Part shown: piece by piece, positions 1 to 8,345 of the stretch | Position numbering within the stretch: the first letter of the stretch is position 1 | Layout of the letters: each line of letters opens with the position of its first letter | NCBI GenBank assembly: GCA_964408025.1 | Contig: CAYOXX010000051.1 | Coordinates: 1-21,096, forward strand | Length of the DNA stretch: 21,096 nucleotides | Source of the DNA: CAYOXX01 sp964408025 | Lineage (GTDB): Bacteria; Acidobacteriota; DATKUA01 | Reading direction: 5' to 3' | Notes under the pieces: model-generated | Database searches by the model: none | What the model was told of the DNA's origin: nothing | Seen by the model: only the letters and a program-made list of their open reading frames with translations | Program-made: the position numbers and the translations under genes

Positions 1-58
1 AACTATAAGTGACTCATTTTGAATAAGATATGAAAATAGTTGACTATCTCTGCTTTTC

Positions 59-862
59 TCAGCAGACCCTGATGCCGGCGTAGCCTACCACCTGCGAGCG
101 GTCGCCGAAGATGTCGCCGGAGGTGGCGTACTTGACCAGCTCGGCCTCCTTCGCTCCGAGCTCGAGGGCGGCTACCAGCGCGGCGGCCACCGGCGCGGCG
201 CCGCACATGCTGATCCGCTCCCGCTCGACGGTCTCCAGCAGGCCGCGGGGATCGAGCTCGAGGATGCGGTCGATCGCCTTGCGGTCGATCTTGCGCGCGG
301 TCTCGTCGGGCAGGTAGTGGCTCATGTCGGTGCTGGCCACGATCAGCGCATCCTCGCCCGAGCTGCGTATCGACTCGGCGATAGCCGTGCCGATCTCCTC
401 GAGGGCGTCGAAGCTGCGGGTGGCGAGGCAGATCGGCACGAAAGCGGGATCTTTCGCCAAGCGAACAATAAACGGAAGCTGCACCTCCAGCGAGTGCTCC
501 CGCTGGTGGGCGAGCGGGTCTTCCTCGATCGCCGCGCAGCGCCCGGCTATCTCGCCGGCCAGCGCCTCGTCCACCGGAACTTCGGCGCCGGGGATGCTCC
601 AGGCGCCGCCCGTCAAGATCGCCGCGGCGGCGCCCATGCCGGTGTGGTTCGGGCAGAGGATGACGAAGCGGCGCGGCATCTCGACGCTCGAGAACACGGC
701 GCCGGCCACGTGGCCGGAATATACGTAGCCGGCGTGCGGGCAGACGACCGCAAGGGCGCGCTTTCTCTCGGCCCCGGGCACGAGATACGACTCGACCTCG
801 GCGACGAGCGCTTCCTCGCTGCCGGGGTAGAACTGTCCGGCTACTGCAGGCGTCCTGATCAT
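59..862 (-). CDS. amrB: MEMO family protein (AmmeMemoRadiSam system protein B)
   Basis: A 267-residue protein with the full layout of the MEMO/AmrB family, which adopts a dioxygenase-like fold with a pocket lined by histidines and a cysteine. Visible landmarks are the N-terminal RTPAVAGQFYPG, HAGYVYSG (H43), PNHTG (H73), H119/H123 in AHQREHSLEVQLPF, STDMSHY (H182) and the late SMCGAAP cysteine (C220). All putative metal-site residues are kept and the length is normal. The start is well supported: AGGGGG lies 9 nt upstream and overlaps the stop codon of the preceding surA-like gene, so the gene is probably the last of the tamB-bamA-surA operon. The usual AMMECR1 and radical SAM partners are not in this window. 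The cellular role of bacterial MEMO proteins is not settled, so no substrate is proposed. Family assignment is secure; function is open. Confidence 0.93.
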   Translation of the reverse strand: MIRTPAVAGQFYPGSEEALVAEVESYLVPGAERKRALAVVCPHAGYVYSGHVAGAVFSSVEMPRRFVILCPNHTGMGAAAAILTGGAWSIPGAEVPVDEALAGEIAGRCAAIEEDPLAHQREHSLEVQLPFIVRLAKDPAFVPICLATRSFDALEEIGTAIAESIRSSGEDALIVASTDMSHYLPDETARKIDRKAIDRILELDPRGLLETVERERISMCGAAPVAAALVAALELGAKEAELVKYATSGDIFGDRSQVVGYAGIRVC

Positions 863-875
863 CGCTCGTTTCCCC

Positions 876-1505
876 CTATAACAAAATCGCTATGCGAGCG
901 TCGGCGCGGGCCTGCTCGAGCCAGCGGTCCACCTCGTCACTGATGATCCTCTCGCCGAGCAGGATCTCGAGCCGGCCGCGGACCGCCTCGAACGGAGGCG
1001 GCACCGATCCCGGATTCTCCTCCAGCCAGGACGAGGTCCACTCGCCCTCGTAGAACTCCCGCAGGCGACCCTCTTCAATCTCAGTATAGCGCCGAAAGCG
1101 GTAGTTGACGAACCGCAGAACCAGCATCCGGCGCCGCAGCATCGAGCGCAACCCCTCCTCGGTTAGGCCGCGCCGGCGCAGCTCCTCTTCAAACACCTCC
1201 TGGGTCGGGAACCGCCCCGTGAACTCCGCCATCGCCTCGTCGACCTCCTCGGACCTGACGGTGAAGATCCTCAGGCGCCGAACCTCCTGCATGACCAGCG
1301 TCTGGTTGATCAGCGCCTCCAGGTTGGTGCGCATCAGCTGCGGCAGGTTGGCGCCGGCCAGCAGCTCCGGCGGCAGCGACTGGCGCACCTCGCTGAGCAT
1401 GATCGGCTCGTCGTCCACAACGGCCACGACCCTGTCCGCCAGCCGCTGCTGCGGCGCCAACGATAGCAGGGCGAATAGAACGACGCTAAAACGCTTGGCC
1501 GACAT
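876..1505 (-). CDS. SurA-like periplasmic chaperone without PPIase domain
   Basis: A 209-residue exported protein. Residues 1-23 look like a signal peptide (basic MSAKR, then a hydrophobic stretch, cleavage after RLA). DRVVAVVDDEPIMLSEV then matches the start of SurA N-terminal chaperone domains, followed by long charged helices (about 50-150) and a C-terminal helix (about 175-205). SurA proteins normally exceed 400 residues and carry one or two parvulin domains; no parvulin motif is visible here, so this is a chaperone-only version. It lies directly after bamA, overlapping it by 20 bp, with AAGGTG about 7 nt upstream of the ATG. That placement supports a role in delivering or folding outer-membrane proteins in the periplasm. 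Family resemblance is at domain level only; the chaperone role is inferred from that and from its neighbours. Confidence 0.82.
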   Translation of the reverse strand: MSAKRFSVVLFALLSLAPQQRLADRVVAVVDDEPIMLSEVRQSLPPELLAGANLPQLMRTNLEALINQTLVMQEVRRLRIFTVRSEEVDEAMAEFTGRFPTQEVFEEELRRRGLTEEGLRSMLRRRMLVLRFVNYRFRRYTEIEEGRLREFYEGEWTSSWLEENPGSVPPPFEAVRGRLEILLGERIISDEVDRWLEQARADARIAILL

Positions 1506-4227
1506 TGAAGAACACCTTATGGTCGGAAGTGCGCAGGCTCGTGCCGAAGTCTACCCGCAGCGGTCCCAGGGGCGTCCGGTAGCGCAGTCCGAAGCCCACC
1601 GAGTGCGTCAGGTCGCCGAGGGTGACGTCGCCGACGCGTGGGTAGACGTTTCCTACGTCGTAGAACAGCACCCCGCCCACGCCCATCAGCAGCGGGAAGC
1701 GGAGCTCGAGGTTGCCGACCAGCATCGCGTCGCCGCCGAGCGGGTAGCGCTCGCCGCCGTTACAGAACTCCGAGCCGGCATTCGGCCCAACCATGTCGAG
1801 GCCGAAGCCGCGCAGCGTCGTGCTGCCGCCGGCGAAGAAGCGCTCGCTGATCGGCACGTCCTCGGTTCCGGAGAATGGGTGCGCCAGGCCGACGCGCAGT
1901 CCCGCCGCCAGCACTGTGTCGGGGAGCACCTCCTGGTAGGCGAAGACCTGCACAAGCCCCTTAACGTAGTCCACCTCGCTGCCCAACCAGCTCGGCGAGT
2001 ACTGCATTATGGCGCTGGCCACGGAGCCGGAGCGCGGATAGAAGAGGTCGTCGCGGGTGTCCCGCGACAGCACAGCACTCAGCAGCGAGAGCCGCACGTC
2101 CTGGTCGAAGCGGCTGATGTAGACGCCGGGCTGGACGTCGTAGAGGCCGATGAGCTTGAACTGGTAGCGGCCGCTAAAGTCCCAGTCGCCCCAGCGCATG
2201 CCGACGCTCTCGATCAGCAGACCCTCGCGGCGGGCCTTGAAGCTGGGCCTCTCGACCTCCTCGTAGAAGAGGCGCACGTAGTTGTCCAGCCGGCCGCGCA
2301 GGAGGCGGGGGGCGCGAAACGAGAGCTGGTAGCGCTGCTGCCTGCGGCTGACGCGGGCGCTGACGGCGGCCTCCATGTTGAGGCCCCACAAGTTGATGTT
2401 CGAGAAGCCGAACGAGAGGCGCAGTCGCTCCTCGCTGTCGTAGCCGAACCCGTAGGAGAGGGTATAAGGCGGCGTCTCGCGCAGCCGCACAAGCAGGCGC
2501 CTCTCGCTCCGCCCCGCCTCGCTGTCCATACCGCGGATGTCGACGCGGTTGAAGATGCCGAGCATGTAGAGCGCGCGCCGGCTCTCGTTGATACGCTGCC
2601 GGCTGAAGGGCCCGCCTTCGCGGACAGTCAAGGCCCGGCGGACGACGCCGTCGCGAGTGCGCTCGTTGCCGGCGATGATGATCGTCCCCACGGTGGCACG
2701 CTCACCCTCCTCGATCCTGAAAAGCAGATCGGTCTCGCCCCCACGACCGGGATAATCAAGTTCAACGTTGACCTCGGCGAAGCCCTGGGAATCGTAGTGA
2801 TCGCGCAGCCGCTGCAGGGCACCCTCGAGCGCCCCGTCGGTCAACGGTGCGCCCGGCTCGAGGGCGGCCAGCCGCGACAGCTGCGTGTCGCCCAACTCGT
2901 TGTTGCCCTCGAAGCGAAGCGCCCCGGCCACGGCCATCGGCCCCGGCTCGCAGCGCAGGACAACGTCGACCAAGCGCTCGCCGGGCCGCGGCTGCACCTC
3001 GCTGCCCAGCAGCCGCGCTTCCCTGTAACCCGCGGCGCGCAGGAGCTGCAGCACCCGCCGCTCGTCGTCGGCCAGGGCTTGCTCGCTGTAGCGCGGGCGC
3101 GAAAACCAGCTTCTCCTGAACAGCGTCAGCCGCGGGCGGAGACCCCTTTCCAGCTCGGCGGTGAGCCCTTCGAGCGTCAGCCGCCCGACGCCATAGGTTG
3201 GGCCCGCGTCGATGGAGATCGCCACCTCCATGGCGTCGCTCTCCGGATCGTAGTGGTAGCCTATCTGCACCTCGGCTTCGGCGTGACCGTCGGCCCGCAG
3301 CTGGCGCTCGATCCGCTGCCGACCGTTCTCGAGCACGCGAGCCAGCGGCACGTTATGGTCGCCGAAGGGGATCAGCGCCAACCACTGTTTGCGGCCGGCG
3401 CTGGCGGGGCTGAAGACGGGGCGGATCAACGGGCCAGCGATGATGTTCAGCTCAAGATCGACGGTAGCCGAATCGAAATCTATGGACGGCTCTTCAGCGG
3501 TTACATTGGCTGTCAGGTAGCCGCGCTCGACGTAGAGCTCGTGCACGCGGCCGAGGTCCCCGGCCAGCTCGTTTTGGCGGAAGACACCGCCAACGGAGTT
3601 TCCCCGGAAGGCTGCCAGGATTTCTGCGTCGGGGAGTATCGAGTCGCCCCCGATCCTTACCGAGCGCAGCAGAAACGGCCGTCCCGGCTCGATGTCGATC
3701 TCGATTCGGACGCCGCCGGTCTCGGGATTCAGCGTCGGCAGTATGCGGATCTCGGCGGCGTAGTAGCCGTGTTGGCGGTGAAGCTCCGCAAGCGCCTCGT
3801 AGGCGCGCCCGTGGCTGTAGCGGTCGAAGCGCTGGCCACGCTCCAGGCGCGCGGCCCGGATCAACCGCCGTCTGCCGAGCGTGCCGCCGCCACGAACCAT
3901 AATCCGCTCGATCGGCGGGATCTCGACCGTCTCGATGGTCAGGGCGATCTCACCCTCGACCTCCTCCCAGAGGGCGCGCACGTCGGAATAGATGCCGAGG
4001 TGGAAAATGTTCTTCAGCGTCGCCCTGATCCGCTCGGGGGAGAACGGCTCCCCCACGGCCACCTCGATCAGCCCCGCCAGGCTGGCCTGCGAGTCGCCTG
4101 GCACCTCGGCAACAGAGATCGAGCGCACGATCGCGCCCACCGGAGGCGGCTCCTCCTCCTGCGCCGGCAGCGTCGGGGCGGCCAGCGCCAGCGCCGCGAT
4201 TACCAATAGGGCGATCACCGCGGTCAC
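1486..4227 (-). CDS. bamA: BamA/TamA-type Omp85 outer-membrane protein, probably seven POTRA domains
   Basis: A 913-residue Omp85 protein that would insert beta-barrel proteins into the outer membrane. Residues 1-22 form a signal peptide ending near LPAQ. Seven successive segments of about 75-85 residues then show the POTRA pattern (strand, FSPERIRATLKNIF-like helix pair, glycine-bearing turn, closing strand), at roughly 30-104, 105-181, 182-267, 268-344, 345-431, 432-510 and 511-595. The remainder to 913 is a barrel ending in a C-terminal phenylalanine, with the conserved LRGF lid motif at 805-808. E. coli BamA has five POTRAs and TamA three, so seven is long. The ATG overlaps the tamB stop as ATGA and the end overlaps the surA-like gene, so translation is coupled. 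It could serve as BamA, TamA or both; the symbol reflects the family, not a proven role. Confidence 0.92.
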   Translation of the reverse strand: MTAVIALLVIAALALAAPTLPAQEEEPPPVGAIVRSISVAEVPGDSQASLAGLIEVAVGEPFSPERIRATLKNIFHLGIYSDVRALWEEVEGEIALTIETVEIPPIERIMVRGGGTLGRRRLIRAARLERGQRFDRYSHGRAYEALAELHRQHGYYAAEIRILPTLNPETGGVRIEIDIEPGRPFLLRSVRIGGDSILPDAEILAAFRGNSVGGVFRQNELAGDLGRVHELYVERGYLTANVTAEEPSIDFDSATVDLELNIIAGPLIRPVFSPASAGRKQWLALIPFGDHNVPLARVLENGRQRIERQLRADGHAEAEVQIGYHYDPESDAMEVAISIDAGPTYGVGRLTLEGLTAELERGLRPRLTLFRRSWFSRPRYSEQALADDERRVLQLLRAAGYREARLLGSEVQPRPGERLVDVVLRCEPGPMAVAGALRFEGNNELGDTQLSRLAALEPGAPLTDGALEGALQRLRDHYDSQGFAEVNVELDYPGRGGETDLLFRIEEGERATVGTIIIAGNERTRDGVVRRALTVREGGPFSRQRINESRRALYMLGIFNRVDIRGMDSEAGRSERRLLVRLRETPPYTLSYGFGYDSEERLRLSFGFSNINLWGLNMEAAVSARVSRRQQRYQLSFRAPRLLRGRLDNYVRLFYEEVERPSFKARREGLLIESVGMRWGDWDFSGRYQFKLIGLYDVQPGVYISRFDQDVRLSLLSAVLSRDTRDDLFYPRSGSVASAIMQYSPSWLGSEVDYVKGLVQVFAYQEVLPDTVLAAGLRVGLAHPFSGTEDVPISERFFAGGSTTLRGFGLDMVGPNAGSEFCNGGERYPLGGDAMLVGNLELRFPLLMGVGGVLFYDVGNVYPRVGDVTLGDLTHSVGFGLRYRTPLGPLRVDFGTSLRTSDHKVFFNVGQAF

Positions 4228-7200
4228 CGGAAGCGCCGCTGCATCTGCAGGTCGATGCCATAGGAGCCGTCCTCCTCGCGGGTGGCGACCAGCAGCATGC
4301 TGGGACCCAGCTGGTACTCGACAATCAGCACCTGCTCGGTGTTTTCCGATCCCGCGAGGTTGCGGGAGTAGACGACCGAGAGCCGCTCGCTTACCTGCTC
4401 CCCTATCGTCACCCGGGCCGTCGGGTTGGCGCTGTCGCCAAGCAGGAAGGGATCGATGCGGAAGCGGTCGATGCCGAACAGCCTCTCGGTGCGGCGCTCC
4501 AGCTCGCTGGTGACCTGCCGTGTGAGGAAACCTCCGACGCCGATGCCGAGCAGCCGCTCCTGCAGCCGCTCGGTTTCGGAAGGGAATGGATTGTCGCGCA
4601 CCCTGCCGACCGCCAGCAGGTGGAGAACGTCGACCGGGCTGGCGGGCGGGTCGGAGGTGAGCTCGGGGTAGATGTTGTCCGCGGTGCCGTGGAGGTCCAG
4701 GAAGACGCGGTACTCCTTCACACGCGTCTCCGCGCGGAAGTCGAAGTGCGGCTCCAGGCGATAGGGATTCACGAAGTCGATGACGCCGGAGGTGATGGTA
4801 TACCTGCGATCCCGGTAGTAGACCTCGCCGCGTTGCACCTCGGCACGCCCCATCAGCACCGGCTCGGCCAGCGTGCCGACCATCAGCAGTTCGAGCCCCA
4901 CGTCCATGTTGGCCAGGTTATTGTCGACGCGGATGTTCTCATCGCCCCTGACCACAACCTCCAGGCGCACGCTGCTCAGGCCCTCGTCGGCCAGCGGCAC
5001 CGGGGCGTTGCGCTGCCACCTGAGTAGATCGGTCTCCGGCTCGATGCGCTGCGAATAGAGCGCGCTACGGACGTAAACCTCGCCGCTGAGGGCGCTCACA
5101 TGCGCGCCGCCGCGGAAGATGATGTCGGTGTCAACCGTCGCCTCCAGCCCCTCGACCAGCGGCAGCTGCAGCGCGGAGCCCTGGATGTTGAACTGGAAGT
5201 AGCCGGGACTCAGCGTCGCCCAGTCGACGTCGAAGAAGCCATCGAGGTCTACGACGCCGCCGGCGAACAGCGCCGTCATCTCCGTCACGTCGACCCGCTC
5301 GCCGCCGAGGCGGAGGCTCCCGTAGATACCGGAGAACGTCAGGTTGGTTTCCTTGTGACGGACGAAGGCGTCGTAGAGCTCGGCGTCGCCCAGCAGCTCC
5401 GGCTCCCGAACGGTCCCCCGCACGCGCAGCGAAAGCTGGCCGGTGCCGCTGAAGCTGAAATCCTCGAAGAAGTCGCTGAGGGCCACCAGGTCGACCTCTC
5501 CGGCGATGTTGAGGTTGAGGCGGCCGGCCTCCGAGAACTCGAGCCAGCCGCCGATAGTGGCCTGTTGGTCACCCTGGACGATGCTGACATCGCTGAGCAA
5601 CAGGCGCGAGCCCCTCAGCTCCACCCGCGCCGCGCCGATGCTGGTGGCCGAGAACTGCTCCATCCCGAGGGTGAAGTTGCCCACCGTTATCTCCGCTGTG
5701 GGCTCCTCGTCCCATTCCAGGGGGAGCGACGCGGCGATGCCGCCGCCCAGGATGAGGTAAAAGCGCTCGTCGGGGAAGAACGATTGCGCCAGGGGGGTGA
5801 GGTCCAGGCTCTCGTCCTCCGGCATCCAGACCAGCAGGCGCTTCGGGCTCCCTTCGCTCACCTCCGCGGTGAGGTGGTAGGTGCTCTCGCCGTCGCTGAC
5901 CGCCAACGAACCGCTCGAGCCGTCGGCGCGCAGCAGGCCACTGAGATCCCCGAAGCGGAGGTTGCCGGATTGCAGGCCGTGGACCGAGAAATTCACTTCG
6001 CCCATGGCGGAATAGCGATCACCTCCGGCATCGATCTCGACCCCCACCCGCCCCGAAAGATCGATCTCCGGGTCGAGCAGGGCCACGTAGCGCCCGAGCT
6101 CTATGCCGCGCCCCCTCAGCGCCGCCTGCCAGTCGCCGCTCTCCAGGTCAAGATCAACCTCGCCGCCCAGGAACTCCTCCCCCGGTCCGATCAGCTCGAG
6201 ATCCCGAAGTGCCAGCTTATCTCCGAGATGCACGTCTGCGCTGGCCCGCTCGAAGCTTACGTCGCCGAGGCGAAGACCGCGTACGTCCACGCGTCCGCTA
6301 ACGTCCAACCGCGGCCCCAGCCTTGCCTGCAGCCGCGCGTCGGCCTCCCCGCCGATGCCCGCTACGTCGAGCCCGAGAGTCTCATCGATGCGCTCTAGGT
6401 CGAACCCCGAGGCCTCTACCGTGAGCGTCCCCTCCAGCCCCGACTCGGCGAAGGCTACGGTGCCGGCTAATGCGAGTGCCGTCTCACCCCGCTGGAAGCG
6501 TAACTGCTCCAGAGTTATCTCCTCATCTGCGTACGCCATCCGCAGCTGCCCCTCTCCTAGCAAGCGGTCTCGGTAGGCAACCGAGGCGGTGCGCACGCGC
6601 AGGTTGAAGCTGGGATTCTCCGTGCGGCCCCAAAGCTCCATGGCCGCCGAGCCATCGGTCATGAACTCCCTGATGAAGGAGGCGATCGGATACCTGCCCT
6701 CCGGCGGCCCCGCGCCGCCTCCGGCCAGCCGCTCGATGCTGGCGAGCACCAGGGCTACCTCGGCGCTGGACACCGACGGCGAGCGTAGCCTGAGCCGAAG
6801 GGAGTCGGCCGTGGCCGTGCCGCTGAGGCGGACTTCGGAGAGCGGCGAGCGCAGCAGAGCGCCCTCTGCGATCCGCAGCTCGCCGCCGGCAAGCCGCACA
6901 CTCGCCTCGCCGGCCAGCGGCACTACGGCGCCCTCCAGCGCGGCCAGGTCGCGCTCCCGGGCCAGGGAACGCACCGCTTCGCGGTAGGGCGCCACGTCGT
7001 CCTCGTTCCACTGCAGCAGAACCTCGCCCTCGAGTTGCAGCTCCTCCAGCCGCGCAAGCTCCCCGGCCAGCGAGAGGTCGGCCGCGAGCCTGCCGTCGAC
7101 CAGCACGCAGCCCAGCCCCGCCATATCCAGCAGCTGGCGCACCGGCACACCTTCGGTCTGCAGATGCCCGCTGAGGGATCGCTCGCCGCTCAGGCCGTTC

Positions 7201-8237
7201 ACGGCGAAACTCGCGGCTAGTGTGCCGTCGCCGAAGCCGGCCCGCAGATCGTCGATGAACAGGGAGTCGTCGCCGATGCGTATCGTCTGGCGCACGTCGC
7301 CAAAAGCGAGCTCGCCCCAGCGCAACTCCGGCACCTCGGCACGTGCCTCGAGCTCGAGCGATTCGTCGGCGAAGCGGAGGCGCCCCTCGCCGCTCACCCA
7401 GCCGGCCAGCCCCGACTCCGAGGCCTCGGGCACAAGGCCTAGGTCGGCGAGGATAGAGAAGGTGGCTTCCCCCTCGCCGCTGCCGGGACGGAAGATCCAG
7501 CGGTGGACGGTAAAGCGCGACCCGTCGAGCTCCTCGAGCAGCGCGTGCCCGATGATGCTCTCGCTTTCTGTCCGAAAAGCCAGATCGACATCGAGCGTCA
7601 TCGGGCACAGTTCAGGCAGCCGCAGCCGCAGCCCGCCCAGCGCCGCCTCGCCCGCGTGGCCGCCGTCGCCGAGCCGGCGTGCGGTGAGCTCGACGCTGCC
7701 CGATTCCATCTCCCAGCCGATCCGCCGGCCGCGAAAGATGAGGCTGCCCGCCAAGGCGTCCACCCGATCGACCTGCAGGCGCCAGGCCCCCGGCTCGATC
7801 TCCCGCAGCGCCGGCAGGTTGGTGCGCCCCTCGGGATCGATCTCGACGCGGATCTCGGGCCGCGTCATCACCACGCTGCCCAGCGTCAGGCGTCCGCGCA
7901 GCAGATCTCTGAGGCGTAAGTGCACCGTCACCCGCTCGACCCTGAGAGGGTCCGGCATACCCTCGGCGCCGGCGCCGATGGCGAGCCGGTAGATGATCAC
8001 CCGCTCCCCCAGCAGGTCGAAGCGGACGCCGCGCAGCGAGACCTGCGAATCCAGAAGCTGCCCGAGGCCGGCCCTTATCTCGTCGGCCAGGTAGGCTTCG
8101 AAGGCGGGCGACTGCAGGTAGACGCTGAGCAGCGAGGCCGCCAGCGCGACAACGAGGGCGGCGTAGAGCAGCAGCCGGCCGAGCAGGGCGGCCATGCGGC
8201 GCCAAAGCGTCTTTTTCTTGACTACGGCTTCGGGCAT
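4224..8237 (-). CDS. tamB: TamB-like translocation and assembly module protein (DUF490)
   Basis: A 1337-residue protein of the AsmA/TamB superfamily, long bridge-like proteins that span the periplasm and are implicated in outer-membrane protein assembly and lipid transport. A basic N-terminus (VVKKKTLWRRM) precedes one membrane helix at about 15-39, which would anchor it in the inner membrane. A long stretch of repeated beta-strand sequence follows. The conserved C-terminal TamB domain covers about 1085-1337, with GEVYYRDRRYTI, GVIDFVNPYRLEPHFDFRA and a final QRRFR. GGAGG lies about 15 nt before the ATG, farther than usual; no better in-frame start is visible. It is the first gene of the overlapping tamB-bamA-surA group, matching the TamA-TamB partnership known in proteobacteria. 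No clear promoter was found in the 108 nt upstream, so it may be read from the gene before it. Confidence 0.93.
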   Translation of the reverse strand: MPEAVVKKKTLWRRMAALLGRLLLYAALVVALAASLLSVYLQSPAFEAYLADEIRAGLGQLLDSQVSLRGVRFDLLGERVIIYRLAIGAGAEGMPDPLRVERVTVHLRLRDLLRGRLTLGSVVMTRPEIRVEIDPEGRTNLPALREIEPGAWRLQVDRVDALAGSLIFRGRRIGWEMESGSVELTARRLGDGGHAGEAALGGLRLRLPELCPMTLDVDLAFRTESESIIGHALLEELDGSRFTVHRWIFRPGSGEGEATFSILADLGLVPEASESGLAGWVSGEGRLRFADESLELEARAEVPELRWGELAFGDVRQTIRIGDDSLFIDDLRAGFGDGTLAASFAVNGLSGERSLSGHLQTEGVPVRQLLDMAGLGCVLVDGRLAADLSLAGELARLEELQLEGEVLLQWNEDDVAPYREAVRSLARERDLAALEGAVVPLAGEASVRLAGGELRIAEGALLRSPLSEVRLSGTATADSLRLRLRSPSVSSAEVALVLASIERLAGGGAGPPEGRYPIASFIREFMTDGSAAMELWGRTENPSFNLRVRTASVAYRDRLLGEGQLRMAYADEEITLEQLRFQRGETALALAGTVAFAESGLEGTLTVEASGFDLERIDETLGLDVAGIGGEADARLQARLGPRLDVSGRVDVRGLRLGDVSFERASADVHLGDKLALRDLELIGPGEEFLGGEVDLDLESGDWQAALRGRGIELGRYVALLDPEIDLSGRVGVEIDAGGDRYSAMGEVNFSVHGLQSGNLRFGDLSGLLRADGSSGSLAVSDGESTYHLTAEVSEGSPKRLLVWMPEDESLDLTPLAQSFFPDERFYLILGGGIAASLPLEWDEEPTAEITVGNFTLGMEQFSATSIGAARVELRGSRLLLSDVSIVQGDQQATIGGWLEFSEAGRLNLNIAGEVDLVALSDFFEDFSFSGTGQLSLRVRGTVREPELLGDAELYDAFVRHKETNLTFSGIYGSLRLGGERVDVTEMTALFAGGVVDLDGFFDVDWATLSPGYFQFNIQGSALQLPLVEGLEATVDTDIIFRGGAHVSALSGEVYVRSALYSQRIEPETDLLRWQRNAPVPLADEGLSSVRLEVVVRGDENIRVDNNLANMDVGLELLMVGTLAEPVLMGRAEVQRGEVYYRDRRYTITSGVIDFVNPYRLEPHFDFRAETRVKEYRVFLDLHGTADNIYPELTSDPPASPVDVLHLLAVGRVRDNPFPSETERLQERLLGIGVGGFLTRQVTSELERRTERLFGIDRFRIDPFLLGDSANPTARVTIGEQVSERLSVVYSRNLAGSENTEQVLIVEYQLGPSMLLVATREEDGSYGIDLQMQRRFR

Positions 8238-8345
8238 CGCGATCGAGCTAATCCTCCGTGCGCAATCAATAACTGATCGAATCCACGCAGACTGTAAGAT
8301 TGCCTTCAGCGCACGCCGGCGGCATGCGGCACGAGCAGAACCTGT

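Noticed and set aside
1..58. Possible terminator after the MEMO gene
   Set aside because: ATAG-TCAA-CTAT followed by TTTTC on the minus strand is only a 4-bp AT-rich stem, too weak to call; the remaining bases show no gene.
1105..4209. A 1034-codon open frame on the plus strand opposite bamA
   Set aside because: It mirrors the bamA frame in high-GC DNA, its translation is low-complexity in Ala, Arg and Gln with no domain, and bamA itself has clear signal peptide, POTRA and barrel features.
8270..8335. Hairpin GCATGCC-GCC-GGCGTGC between the HTH gene and tamB
   Set aside because: Seven pairs including one G-U, a 3-nt loop and no U-tract on either strand; in GC-rich DNA this is expected by chance.
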